A stretch of 40,664 nucleotides of DNA from Pseudomonadota bacterium (GCA_029781795.1 JAKOWB010000090.1:1-40664), one strand, 5' to 3'; shown: positions 32,948-40,664, counted from the first letter of the stretch. The notes: generated from the sequence alone by a model not told the origin. Translations and numbers: made by a program.

Positions 32948-34417
32948 CTACGCGGCCTTGCCCGGCTGCTTCTTGCCCAGCACGCCGTCCGACAGGCCGG
33001 CGCTCTCCTTGACGAAGCCGAGGGCCTGGTTCCAGTCGAAGTTGCGATAGACCGCCGCCAGGTGCGCGAAGGGCGGCGACTGGGCGAAGAGCTGGAAGGT
33101 CAGGCGATGGCCGGCGTAGTCGCTGTTGAGGAGGTCCCGCGCATAGGCCAGCAGCTTGCGCCGGTCCTCGGCCACCCAGTCCTCGTTGACGGTATAGAAC
33201 TTGTCGAGCCAGGGCTTGGTCTCGGGGTCGCGGAAGGCGGCGGCGTCGGGGGTGACGCAGATCTGCCCGCCGCAGAGCTCGCGCGCGATGTGCATCTTGG
33301 CGTTGAGCTGCGAGCAGGCCAGCACGCGGCCGGTCATCAGCAGCGACTGGTTCGGCATCAGCAGGCCGCCGGGCGACTTGGTCGCCGTGGCGATGGCCGC
33401 CGTCAGGTGCGCGTTGATGCCCTCGCGGTAGCAGGCGAGCTCCGCCAGCTTCTCCTGCACCGCCTGCTGCTTGTCCAGGCCGGTCTGCCGCGCGTTGAAC
33501 AGCGCCGCGCCGATCATCATGTCGGCGAACTTCAGGATGCGCTGCACGAAGGCGAAGGCCGAATAGCGATGCAGCGTCATGCGGATGAACATGGCCGCCT
33601 TGGTGTGGCGGTAGAACAGCACGTTCTCCCAGGGGATCAGCACGTCGTCGAAGATGACCAGCGTGTCGACCTCGTCGAAGCGGTTGGCCAGCGGATAGTC
33701 GTCCAGCGGCGCGCGGCCGGCGAAGCCGGTGCGGCAGATCATCTTGATGCCGGGCGAGCCCAGGTCGCAGATGAAGCCGACGGCGTAGTCGCTGAGCTTC
33801 TCGTCGCCCCAGTTGGCGATGGTCGGCTTGGTGAAGGCCTGGTTGGCATAGGCCGCCGCGGTCTCGTACTTGGCGCCGCGCACCACGATGCCGGCCGAGG
33901 TCTCCTTGACCACGTGCAGCAGCATGTCCGGGTCCTGGTCCTGCGGGCGCTTGGAGCGGTCGCCCTTGGGATCGGTGTTGGCCGAGACGTGGAAGGGGTC
34001 CTGCTCGATCACCCGGGCGATGTGGTTGCGGATGTTGGCGCTGAACTGCGGGTCGACCTCGTTCAGCACGTCCTGGCCGTCGTAGAGCGACCACATCTCG
34101 CCGACCGTCTCGTCGCCGACGCGGGTCACCACGCCCTTGATGTCGTTGAAGACGGCGTCGGTGGACTGCCGCTTGGCCTGCCAGTCCTCCTGCGTGTAGG
34201 GCAGCTTCAGGCCGACCGAGAAGTCCTGTCCGCCGTCGCTCCAGGTCATGGCGGCGCGGGTCTTGGGGTCGTGCTGCATGTCGTAGATGCGCGCCCGGAT
34301 GTCGACCAGCGGCTTGAACATGGGATGGCTCGGCACGTCCTTGACGCGCTCGCCGTTGACCCAGACCAGCCGCCCGTCGCGGATGGACTCGAGGTACTGC
34401 TGGCCGGTTCGGATCAT
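32948..34417 (-). CDS. HpaB-type FADH2-dependent monooxygenase (4-hydroxyphenylacetate 3-hydroxylase family)
   Basis: 489 residues with the three-part HpaB fold (N-terminal beta/helix, acyl-CoA-dehydrogenase-like middle, C-terminal four-helix domain). Typical stretches: MIRTGQQYLESIRDGRLVWVNGERV, ETSAGIVVRGAKYETAAAYANQAF, DTLVIFDDVLIPWENVLFYRHT and LMTGRVLACSQLNAKMHIARELCGGQI. Members hydroxylate phenols or heterocycles using reduced flavin from a separate reductase (HpaC type); none is encoded in this window. First gene of an operon with ridA and DUF1028. The ATG at 34417 follows GGGAGCGACAGG; the frame extends upstream to 34552, but that part is repeat sequence. Confidence 0.88.
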   Translation of the reverse strand: MIRTGQQYLESIRDGRLVWVNGERVKDVPSHPMFKPLVDIRARIYDMQHDPKTRAAMTWSDGGQDFSVGLKLPYTQEDWQAKRQSTDAVFNDIKGVVTRVGDETVGEMWSLYDGQDVLNEVDPQFSANIRNHIARVIEQDPFHVSANTDPKGDRSKRPQDQDPDMLLHVVKETSAGIVVRGAKYETAAAYANQAFTKPTIANWGDEKLSDYAVGFICDLGSPGIKMICRTGFAGRAPLDDYPLANRFDEVDTLVIFDDVLIPWENVLFYRHTKAAMFIRMTLHRYSAFAFVQRILKFADMMIGAALFNARQTGLDKQQAVQEKLAELACYREGINAHLTAAIATATKSPGGLLMPNQSLLMTGRVLACSQLNAKMHIARELCGGQICVTPDAAAFRDPETKPWLDKFYTVNEDWVAEDRRKLLAYARDLLNSDYAGHRLTFQLFAQSPPFAHLAAVYRNFDWNQALGFVKESAGLSDGVLGKKQPGKAA

Positions 34418-34480
34418 GCCTGTCGCTCCCGGGAGTAGGCGGTGGGAAGCGGCCATGATGGCAAGGTCCGCAGGATAGGG

Positions 34481-34500
34481 AAAATATCTTTTAGATGGGA
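34481..34500 (-). promoter_or_regulatory. AT-rich putative promoter/operator region of the oxygenase operon
   Basis: Just upstream of the HpaB-type gene the sequence is locally AT-rich (34480-34520), with the small palindrome ATCT-TTT-AGAT at 34486-34496 and a TATCCT-like -10 on the minus strand at 34474-34479. It is the only obvious promoter-like spot for the oxygenase-ridA-DUF1028 operon. Boxes are weak and untested. Confidence 0.3.
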
Positions 34501-34520
34501 TTAAAGAAGGTTTTTGTTTG

Positions 34521-34552
34521 GTACTCCCTCCCCCGTACAGGGGAGGGCTCAA
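34521..34552. repeat. Single unit of the palindromic intergenic repeat
   Basis: CCCTCCCC (34526-34533) pairs with GGGGAGGG (34540-34547) around CGTACA, flanked by ...TCAAG. It matches the right-hand unit of the composite repeat at 7683-7740 closely (CCCTCCCCCGTA-cAGGGGAGGG versus CCCTCCCCCGTA-gAGGGGGAGGG). It lies between the M20 gene stop and the promoter of the oxygenase operon. Confidence 0.75.
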
Positions 34553-34556
34553 GCAC

Positions 34557-35717
34557 CTACTCGCAGAGCCGCTCCACCAGCCGGTCCAGCATGGCCTCGC
34601 AGCGGGCGAGCTGCTCGACCGCCAGCCATTCGTCGGGCTTGTGCGCCTGCTGGATCGAGCCGGGACCGCAGACCACGGTGGGCAGGCCCAGGCGCTGCTG
34701 GAACAGCCCGCCCTCGGTGCCGAAGGCGATCTTGCCGTGGCTGTTGCCGCCGGTGAGAGACTTCACGAAGGCCACCACCTCGGCCTCGGCCGGGGTGGCC
34801 AGCGCGGGGTAGGAATTGGTCTCCTCGAATGCGATCCGCGCCTCGGGGAAGCGGTCGCGGCGCTTGGCGGCGATGGCATCGCCGATGCGGCCGAGGCGGG
34901 CCAGCAGCGCCTCCGGCGGGTCCTCCGGCAGGTGGCGGATCTCGAAGTCCAGGGTGGCGCGGTTCGGCACGATGTTCAGCGCCTCGCCGCCACGGATCAG
35001 GCCGACGTGCAGCGTGGTGTAGGGCACGTCGTAGGCCTCGTCGCGCGCGCCGGCCGCCAGCTCCTCCTGCAGGCCGGCCATGGCGGTGACCAGCTCGGCC
35101 GCCAGGTGGATGGCATTGAGGCCGTCGGGCGCGAGGCTGGAGTGGCACTCGCGGCCATGACAGGTGGCCCTGCCGAAAAGCTTGCCCTTGTGGCCGATGG
35201 CGACGCCGAGCGAGGTCGGCTCGCCGATGATGCAGAAGGCCGGCTTCACCGCCACGCCCCGCAGCATCTCGATGAGGCGCCGCACGCCGAGGCAGCCGAC
35301 CTCCTCGTCATAGCTGAAGGCGAGGTGCAGCGGCTTCTTCAGCGGCCGCCGCGCCGCCTGCTGCGCGCAGGCCACGGCGGCGGCGATGAAGCCCTTCATG
35401 TCGGCCGTGCCGCGGCCGACGAAGCGGCCGTCCCGCTCCAGCAGGGTGAAGGGATCGCTGCTCCAGGCCTGGCCCTCCACCGGCACCACGTCGCTGTGGC
35501 CCGAGAGCATGACGCCAGGCACTTCGGCGGGGCCGACGACGGCATAGAGGTTGGCCTTGTCGCCGGCCTCGCTCGGCACCAGGCGGCTTTCGATGCCGGC
35601 GGCGGCCAGCTCGGCCCGCAGGAAGTCGATCAGCGCCAGGTTGCTGTCGCGGCTGACCGTGGGAAAGGCGATGAGGCGTTCGAGCAGTTGCCGGGTCTTC
35701 GGCGTGACGGGCATCAT
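34557..35717 (-). CDS. M20 metallopeptidase, acetylornithine deacetylase-like
   Basis: 386 residues with the di-zinc M20 motifs: H74 in LSGHSDVVPV, D106 in GRGTADMKG, E138/E139 in SYDEEVG (general base E138) and E166 in IIGEPTS. The dimerisation domain contains CHGRECHSS with the conserved His. The sequence resembles ArgE-type N-acyl-amino-acid deacylases, but with no arginine genes nearby, a catabolic deacylase is just as likely. It starts at an ATG-ATG pair (35717/35714). It is divergent from the TMADH-family gene with 38 bases between, so both may share one control region. Confidence 0.88.
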   Translation of the reverse strand: MMPVTPKTRQLLERLIAFPTVSRDSNLALIDFLRAELAAAGIESRLVPSEAGDKANLYAVVGPAEVPGVMLSGHSDVVPVEGQAWSSDPFTLLERDGRFVGRGTADMKGFIAAAVACAQQAARRPLKKPLHLAFSYDEEVGCLGVRRLIEMLRGVAVKPAFCIIGEPTSLGVAIGHKGKLFGRATCHGRECHSSLAPDGLNAIHLAAELVTAMAGLQEELAAGARDEAYDVPYTTLHVGLIRGGEALNIVPNRATLDFEIRHLPEDPPEALLARLGRIGDAIAAKRRDRFPEARIAFEETNSYPALATPAEAEVVAFVKSLTGGNSHGKIAFGTEGGLFQQRLGLPTVVCGPGSIQQAHKPDEWLAVEQLARCEAMLDRLVERLCE

Positions 35718-35755
35718 GCGGGCCTTGTCGGACAAGCAAAGAGCAAGGGTAGGGC

Positions 35756-37831
35756 ATGGCACGCGATCCGCGCTACGACATCCTGTTCGAGCCGGTGCGC
35801 ATCGGGCCGCTGACCGCGCGCAACCGCTTCTACCAGGTGCCGCACTGCAACGGCTTCGGCTACCGCGATCCCAGCGCGCTGGCCATGCTGCGCCGGATCA
35901 AGGCCGAGGGCGGCTGGGCCGTGGTCTCCACCGAGCAGGTGGAGATCCACCACACCTCGGAGATCACGCCCTTCATCGAGTTGCGCCTGTGGGAGGAGAA
36001 GGACATCCCCATGCTGGCGCACATCGCCGACGCGATCCACGACGGCGGCGGGCTGGCGGCCATCGAGCTCTGCTACAACGGCATGAACGGGCCGAACCTG
36101 ATGAGCCGCGCCGTGCCCATGGGGCCGGCGCACCTGCCGATCGCCACCTTCTACGCCGATCCGGTGCAGGCGCGGCGCATGGACCTGGCCGACATCGCCG
36201 ACCTGCGCCGCTGGCACCGCGTCGCGGTGGAACGCGCGCGCCGGGCCGGCTTCGACATCATCTACGTCTATGCCGCGCACGGCTTCGGCTGCATGCACCA
36301 CTTCCTGTCGCGGCGCTACAACGACCGGACGGACGAATACGGTGGCAGCCTGGCGAACCGTGCCCGCCTGCTGCGCGAGATCACCGAGGACACGAAGGAG
36401 GCCGCCGGTCCCGACGCCGCCGTCGCCGTGCGCCTGACCCTGGACGAGCTGGTGGGCGAGCCCGGCTTCACCATCGAGGAAGCGCGCGACGTCATCGGCC
36501 TCATGGCCGAGCTGCCCGACCTCTGGGACCTGGCGCTGGGCTCATGGGAGGAGGATTCCAAGACCTCGCGCTTCGGGCCGGAGGGCGCGCAGGAGCCCTT
36601 CCTGGCCGGGATCAAGCAGATCACCACCAAACCGGTGGTCGGCGTCGGCCGCTTCACCACGCCCGACACCATGGCGCGCCTGGTGCGCCAGGGCGTGCTG
36701 GACTTCATCGGCGCGGCGCGCCCTTCCATCGCCGACCCCTTCCTGCCGCGAAAGATCGAGGAGGGGCGCCTCGACGACATCCGCGAGTGCATCGGCTGCA
36801 ACATCTGCGTCTCCGGCGACTTCACCCAGTCGCCGATCCGCTGCACGCAGAACCCCAGCATGGGCGAGGAGTGGCGCAAGGGCTGGCATCCGGAGCGGCA
36901 CCGGCCCCGGCAGTCCGCGGCGCGCATCCTGGTGGTCGGCGCTGGCCCCGCCGGACTGGAGTGCGCGCAGGCGCTGGGCAAGCGCGGCTACGAGGTGGCG
37001 CTCGCCGAGGCGCGGCGCGATCTGGGCGGGCGCGTCATGCTGGAAGCGAAACTGCCCGGCCTCTCGGCCTGGGCGCGGGTGCGCGACTGGCGCCTGCTGC
37101 AGTTGGAGAAGCTCGGCAACGTCGAGATCTACCGCGAGAGCCTGCTGGCCGCCGACGATGTGCTGGGCATGGGATTCCAGCGCGCCGTGCTGGCGACCGG
37201 CGCCACCTGGCGGCGCGACGGCGTGGCGCGCTTCCACACGCGGCCGATCCCGGTGGCGAAGGCGGTCTTTACGCCCGACGACCTGATGGCCAGTCGCCTG
37301 CCCGACGCGGCCGAGGTGCTGCTCTACGACGACGACCACTACTACATGGGCGGCGTGCTGGCCGAACTGCTGGTGAAGGCCGGCCGGCAGGTGACCCTGA
37401 TGACACCGGCGCCCGAGGTCTCGACCTGGACCCGCGCCACCATGGAGCAGGCGGCGATCCAGCGCCGCCTGCTGGAGCTGGGCGTGACGCTCCGCACGGC
37501 CGAGGCGCTGACAGCCTGGGACGGCGCGGAGGCCGAGGTCGCCTGCGCCTATACCGGCCGGCGCAGCCGCCGCGCCGCGCCGGCCCTGGTGCTGGTGACG
37601 GCGCGCCTGCCGAACGAGGCACTCGGGCTGGAGCTGGCGCAGCGCCGGGCGGAGTGGCAGGACGCCGGCCTCGCCAGCGTCACCGCAATCGGCGATGCGC
37701 TGGCGCCCGGCACCATCGCCATGGCGACCTATGCCGGCCGCCGCTACAGCGAGGAGCTGGACCTGCCGCCGCGCCCTGACGATCGCCCCGACTTCCGCCG
37801 CGAGATCGCCGAGCTGCTGCCCTTCGTGTGA
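35756..37831 (+). CDS. Trimethylamine-dehydrogenase-family flavoprotein (FMN/4Fe-4S/ADP-binding)
   Basis: 691 residues: an Old-Yellow-Enzyme barrel (1-370), a four-cysteine cluster (C345, C348, C351, C363) for 4Fe-4S, and a disulfide-reductase-like domain with IVVGAGP-type Rossmann fold (LVVGAGPAGLECAQ near 395). C31 in QVPHCNG matches the Cys that binds FMN covalently in TMADH; Y172/H175, R in AVRLT and D267 match its catalytic set. The three residues of the TMADH aromatic bowl are Q61, W264 and D355 here (Tyr, Trp, Trp in TMADH). That set matches what I recall for histamine dehydrogenase, and Gln at the first place also occurs in dimethylamine dehydrogenase. N-methylproline demethylases of this family are an alternative. 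The enzyme probably oxidises an amine and passes electrons to an electron-transfer flavoprotein. Confidence 0.88.
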   Translation: MARDPRYDILFEPVRIGPLTARNRFYQVPHCNGFGYRDPSALAMLRRIKAEGGWAVVSTEQVEIHHTSEITPFIELRLWEEKDIPMLAHIADAIHDGGGLAAIELCYNGMNGPNLMSRAVPMGPAHLPIATFYADPVQARRMDLADIADLRRWHRVAVERARRAGFDIIYVYAAHGFGCMHHFLSRRYNDRTDEYGGSLANRARLLREITEDTKEAAGPDAAVAVRLTLDELVGEPGFTIEEARDVIGLMAELPDLWDLALGSWEEDSKTSRFGPEGAQEPFLAGIKQITTKPVVGVGRFTTPDTMARLVRQGVLDFIGAARPSIADPFLPRKIEEGRLDDIRECIGCNICVSGDFTQSPIRCTQNPSMGEEWRKGWHPERHRPRQSAARILVVGAGPAGLECAQALGKRGYEVALAEARRDLGGRVMLEAKLPGLSAWARVRDWRLLQLEKLGNVEIYRESLLAADDVLGMGFQRAVLATGATWRRDGVARFHTRPIPVAKAVFTPDDLMASRLPDAAEVLLYDDDHYYMGGVLAELLVKAGRQVTLMTPAPEVSTWTRATMEQAAIQRRLLELGVTLRTAEALTAWDGAEAEVACAYTGRRSRRAAPALVLVTARLPNEALGLELAQRRAEWQDAGLASVTAIGDALAPGTIAMATYAGRRYSEELDLPPRPDDRPDFRREIAELLPFV

Positions 37832-37850
37832 AAGCGTTTTTGCTGGCGCT

Positions 37851-37866
37851 GCGCCGCCGGCGGCGC
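37851..37866 (+). terminator. GC palindrome after the TMADH-family gene, possible terminator
   Basis: GCGCCGCCGGCGGCGC is a perfect 16-base palindrome 20 bases after the stop, followed by TTTGC. An outer AAAGCG (37831-37836) / CGCTTT (37864-37869) pair could extend an alternative stem. The short T-run makes termination uncertain; read-through into the next small gene is possible. Confidence 0.35.
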
Positions 37867-37905
37867 TTTGCTGCGGATCGCACTTTGGAATTGGGGGATC
37901 CGCCG

Positions 37906-38316
37906 ATGCGAAGCCTGCTTGCCGCCGCGCTGCTGCTGTCGACCGCTCTGCCGGCCCTCGCCGACGAGGTCTGGACCACGCCGGCCGGCGACATCGTCTA
38001 TGTCGAGGACATCGGCGAGGTCGCGCACCTTGCCTTCACCGCGGTCAACGGCAACGAGAGCCAGGTGCTGGAGATCTATGTCGAGGGGCTGGGCGGCAAC
38101 TATGACCACCGCGGCACGCACGACGGTATGTTCTATGTCCAGGGACGCAACGACTGCGGCGCCGAGAAGACCACGCCGAACGGCTGGAGCACCGGCACCT
38201 GGGGCAAGATCCGCATCGTCTTCGACAAGCCGGGCTACCCCAGCGGCTTCGACATCTACGGCAGCTCCTGCGACGAGGAACTCGAGGCCAATCCCCTGCG
38301 CGCCGAGCCGAAGTAG
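37906..38316 (+). CDS. Small secreted protein of unknown function
   Basis: 136 residues with a Sec signal peptide (MRSLLAAALLLSTALPALA, cleavage before DE). The mature part is about 117 residues with two cysteines (in RNDCGAEK and GSSCDEE), likely disulfide-bonded, and alternating strand-like stretches (DIVYVEDIGEVAHLAF, SQVLEIYVEGLGG, IRIVFDKPGYPSGFDIY). I do not recognise the family. GGGGGA at 37894-37899 supports the start; an in-frame upstream ATG at 37828 overlaps the TMADH-gene end and would spoil the signal. It may be cotranscribed with the flavoprotein or independent. Confidence 0.75.
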   Translation: MRSLLAAALLLSTALPALADEVWTTPAGDIVYVEDIGEVAHLAFTAVNGNESQVLEIYVEGLGGNYDHRGTHDGMFYVQGRNDCGAEKTTPNGWSTGTWGKIRIVFDKPGYPSGFDIYGSSCDEELEANPLRAEPK

Positions 38317-38322
38317 GCGACG

Positions 38323-39225
38323 CTAGCCCTTCAGCGCGGCCTTGCAGTGCTCGACGAAGAGGCGCGCCGGCGTGGTCTGGCGTTCGCCCTGGCGCCAGCA
38401 GGCGACCAGGACCGAGGGCGCGAGATCGTCGGCCAGCGCCACCGCGACCAGCGGGTTGCCGTCATAGGTCAGCGGCGCCGCCGGGCGGGTTACGAGGATC
38501 GACCAGCCGAGGCCCTGGCCCACCAGGCCGCGCACCAGCTCCAGCGAGGGCGAGGCAAAGGCCACCCGGGGCGTCAGTCCCTGCGCCGCCAGCAGGCCGC
38601 GGAAGTAGCGGCCGCTCGGCGCGACGTCGAGCAGGATCAGCGGCTCGGCGATCAGCTCGGCCAGGCGCAGCTTGCGCCGCCGCGCCAGCCGGTGCCCCGC
38701 CGGCAGCAGGGCGTGCGGCTTGAGGCCCGCCAGCAGCGGCACGCGCGCCAGGCTCTCGGGCAGCTCCAGGTCATAGGTGATGAGCAGGTCATAGGCGCCA
38801 TCCTCCAGCGCGCGGACCAACTGGTCCTGCAGGCCGTCGCGCAGCGTCACCTGGATCTCCGGAAAGCGGCCGCGGAAGCCGGCCAGCAGGCGCGGCAGGA
38901 ACAGCGGCGCGATGGTGGAGTAGCAGCCGATCTCCAGCCGCCCGGCCACCACGTCGTTCTCCGCCCGGGCCGACTGCTCCAGCGCGTTGGCCTGTTGCAG
39001 CAGGTCGCCGGCCTGGCGCAGCAGCCGCTGGCCGGCCGGCGTCAGGGTGACGCCGCTGGCGTGGTGGCGCACCAGGAGCTGCAGGCCGAACCGCGCCTCC
39101 AGCGCGCGGATGGCGCTGGAGATCGAAGGCTGCGCGACGTTGAGGCGCCGCGCCGCGGCGGCGAGGCTGCCGCTCTCGGCCGCGGCGACGAAGTAGCCGA
39201 GCTGGCGCAGGCTGAAGCCGGCCAT
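38323..39225 (-). CDS. LysR-family transcriptional regulator
   Basis: 300 residues. The N-terminal winged helix-turn-helix (FSLRQLGYFVAAAESGSLAAAARRLNVAQPSISSAIRALEARFGLQLLVRH, 4-55) is textbook LysR, and the C-terminal half (about 90-295) is the periplasmic-binding-protein-like effector domain. Its ATG overlaps the PhyH gene stop by one base (TGATG), so it is the downstream partner in one operon. It probably regulates PhyH and perhaps the neighbouring catabolic genes; its effector is unknown. The end faces the small secreted gene with six bases between. Confidence 0.95.
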   Translation of the reverse strand: MAGFSLRQLGYFVAAAESGSLAAAARRLNVAQPSISSAIRALEARFGLQLLVRHHASGVTLTPAGQRLLRQAGDLLQQANALEQSARAENDVVAGRLEIGCYSTIAPLFLPRLLAGFRGRFPEIQVTLRDGLQDQLVRALEDGAYDLLITYDLELPESLARVPLLAGLKPHALLPAGHRLARRRKLRLAELIAEPLILLDVAPSGRYFRGLLAAQGLTPRVAFASPSLELVRGLVGQGLGWSILVTRPAAPLTYDGNPLVAVALADDLAPSVLVACWRQGERQTTPARLFVEHCKAALKG

Positions 39226-40127
39226 CAGCCGTCGTAGCTCACGGCCTTCTCACCGCCCGCCTTCTCACCGCCGGGCGCCTGCTGATTGAAGAAAGAGGCG
39301 GTGGCCGGCTTCTGTGGCAAGGTCAGCTCGAAGGCGATGGAGCGGGCGCGGCCGGTCCGCTGCCCGCGCACCACCAAACCCTCGTCCCGGCTCGGCACCG
39401 GGCTCGGCACCAGGGGCACCGCGTCCTCGGCACTGTAGACGCAGATGAAGAGCGTGCGCGGCAGACGGGACAGGTTGGCCGCTGAACCATGCGCCAGCCG
39501 CGTGTGCATCAGGCAGGCGGCGCCGGCCGGGCCGACGCAGGTCTCGGCCCGCGCCATCAGCGCGGCCTCGCTTGCCTCGTCCATCGCCCCGGTGAAACGC
39601 CCGCCGTGCCAGAGGCCGTGGATCGGCCCCTTGTGCGTGCCCGAGGCGACCTGCAGCGGCCCATTTTCCGGTGTCACCTCGTCGAGGAAGAGCAGGGCGG
39701 TCACGATGTCGTCGTTGCTGTGCGGGGTGAAGGGGAAGTCCTGGTGCCAGCGCACCTTGGTCGCCGTGCCCGGGAGCTTGGAGTTGGTCTTGGAGTGGTG
39801 GAACTTGACGTTCGGGCCGATCAGCTCGGCCACCGCGTCGGTCATGCGGCTGTCGGCCATGACCTCGTGGTGGATCGGCGAGACGTCGGTCGGCGCGTTG
39901 ACCCGGCGCAGCGCCGGGTGCGCCGCGCTGTGCCCGGCCTCCAGGTCGAAGCGCGGCCGGCCGTCGATGATCTGGCCATAGGGCCTGTCGTGCTGCCGGC
40001 TCTCGGCCACCCAGGCGGCGAAGTCGGTCTGCAGGGCGGCGAGCTGGGCCGGCGTCACCGCGTCCTTCAGCAGCAGCCAGCCGTCGCGGCGAAAGGCCTC
40101 GACCTCGGCGGGCGTGAGCACGGGCAT
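39225..40127 (-). CDS. Phytanoyl-CoA dioxygenase (PhyH) family Fe(II)/2-oxoglutarate oxygenase
   Basis: 300 residues. The metal triad is H128 and D130 (RWHQDFPF) and H213 (LAHGSAANLS), with a basic residue in RLPR to hold 2-oxoglutarate. The N-terminus LTPAEVEAFRRDGWLLLKDAVTPAQ is typical of PhyH proteins. Relatives hydroxylate amino acids, ectoine, phosphonates and other small molecules, so the substrate is open; it could open or deprotect a substrate for the catabolic block. Its last residues (GGEKAGGEKAVSYDG) include a short repeated GGEKA. The ATG at 40127 is chosen at the start of the conserved region. Confidence 0.9.
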   Translation of the reverse strand: MPVLTPAEVEAFRRDGWLLLKDAVTPAQLAALQTDFAAWVAESRQHDRPYGQIIDGRPRFDLEAGHSAAHPALRRVNAPTDVSPIHHEVMADSRMTDAVAELIGPNVKFHHSKTNSKLPGTATKVRWHQDFPFTPHSNDDIVTALLFLDEVTPENGPLQVASGTHKGPIHGLWHGGRFTGAMDEASEAALMARAETCVGPAGAACLMHTRLAHGSAANLSRLPRTLFICVYSAEDAVPLVPSPVPSRDEGLVVRGQRTGRARSIAFELTLPQKPATASFFNQQAPGGEKAGGEKAVSYDG

Positions 40128-40198
40128 GGTGGCGACCTCTCCGGCTGATGGACGGCGCAGTCTAGCGCAGGTTGAGCGGGAAGCTTGGGCAAGAAGAA

Positions 40199-40231
40199 GG
40201 GGCGCGACCCTCGGCGTGAGGATCGCGCCCC
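40199..40231 (-). terminator. Intrinsic terminator of the DUF2852 gene
   Basis: GGGGCGCGA (40199-40207) pairs with TCGCGCCCC (40223-40231) and, after one mismatch, CCTC pairs with GAGG around GGCGT. Read on the minus strand, the stem is followed by TTCTTCTTG. It sits 26 bases after the DUF2852 stop. Confidence 0.8.
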
Positions 40232-40256
40232 GATTCACGCGGGGAGGGATGGGGGC

Positions 40257-40661
40257 TTACGCCTGGCCGGGCTCCGGCGCGCTGGTCCCCTCGTCGGCGC
40301 GGCGGCGGCGGTCGGCCATGAACTGGTCGAACTCGGCGCGGTCCTTGGCCTGGCGCAGGCGGCCGAGGAAGTCGTGGAACTCCTTCTCCTCGTCCTCCAG
40401 GCGGCGGATGGTCTCCGTCCGGTACTCGTCGAAGGCGCTGTTGCCGCTGCCGCTGCCGCGGCTGCCGGCGCGCCACTCCGCGCGGCGGCGGTGCCAGTTC
40501 TCGTGCCAGCGACCGAAGCCGCGTCCCTTGCTGCATCCCATGCGTCCACTCCATATCAGAAAGGCCAGGACGGCGAGGCCGGCCGGCCAGAACAGGGCGA
40601 AAGAGACCACCATCAATGCGATCCAGGCGGCGAGCCCGAACTCGTCGATGCGGTCGATCAC
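40257..40661 (-). CDS. DUF2852 membrane protein (5' end at window edge)
   Basis: 134 residues visible. One or two N-terminal transmembrane segments (AAWIALMVVSFALFWPAGLAVLAFLIW, about 11-37) and a charged C-terminal part with the family signature GNSAFDEYRTETIRRLEDEEKEFHDFLGRLRQAKDRAEFDQFM (about 73-115). DUF2852 is an uncharacterised, mainly alphaproteobacterial family. The only in-frame start is a GTG three bases from the window edge, so the true start may lie outside. Confidence 0.85.
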   Translation of the reverse strand: MIDRIDEFGLAAWIALMVVSFALFWPAGLAVLAFLIWSGRMGCSKGRGFGRWHENWHRRRAEWRAGSRGSGSGNSAFDEYRTETIRRLEDEEKEFHDFLGRLRQAKDRAEFDQFMADRRRRADEGTSAPEPGQA

Positions 40662-40664
40662 GTT

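Overview
The window is about 70% GC and packed with genes on both strands. Housekeeping genes that are often neighbours in alphaproteobacteria (cimA-trmJ, rpsD, grxD-bolA-purL-purQ-purS), a DUF2852 gene and GC-rich palindromic intergenic repeats point to an alphaproteobacterium, probably of the Rhodospirillales or a nearby order. This placement is inferred from gene content; there is no rRNA in the window. I annotate 42 protein genes. I see no tRNA, rRNA, CRISPR array, insertion sequence or prophage, and no gene-free stretch longer than 300 bases.

Layout. 1-6.9 kb: RNase D (cut by the window edge), an FkbM methyltransferase, a LysE exporter, a secreted beta-lactamase-fold hydrolase, cimA, trmJ and an EamA transporter. 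7.0-8.5 kb: a DUF1989 gene, a large inverted repeat, a clear promoter and structured leader, and rpsD. 8.5-14.0 kb: surface-polysaccharide genes (GT2 glycosyltransferase, DegT aminotransferase, FemAB/GNAT-like transferase, methyltransferase, glycerophosphotransferase-like protein) lying between rpsD and the grxD-pur operon. 14.2-18.4 kb: the minus-strand operon purS-purQ-(secreted NTF2-like)-purL-bolA-grxD, ending in a strong terminator. 18.5-22.3 kb: a Tat-exported multicopper oxidase, a CDP-glycerol glycerophosphotransferase and an unusual LicD-like/cytidylyltransferase fusion. 22.4-26.6 kb: an EamA transporter, a DUF4279 protein, and a carrier-protein-thioesterase plus adenylation-enzyme pair without a condensation domain. 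26.6-40.1 kb: a catabolic block with three GSTs, a secretin-like Tat protein, an enolase-superfamily enzyme, a Cys/Met-metabolism PLP enzyme, an operon of HpaB-type oxygenase-RidA-DUF1028, an M20 deacylase, a trimethylamine-dehydrogenase-family flavoprotein, a LysR regulator and a PhyH dioxygenase. 40.3 kb to the end: DUF2852.

How the genes may work together (inference). The cytidylyltransferase and the two glycerophosphotransferase-like proteins suggest CDP-activated polyol or amino-alcohol phosphate decoration of a surface polymer. The DegT aminotransferase, the FemAB-like transferase and the adenylation/carrier/thioesterase pair could make and acylate an amino sugar. The right-hand third looks like catabolism of nitrogen-containing compounds. 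The TMADH-family protein keeps the cofactor residues but has a Gln/Trp/Asp substrate pocket instead of Tyr/Trp/Trp. The oxygenase-RidA-DUF1028 operon looks like an oxidative route with an enamine or imine intermediate whose substrate is unknown.
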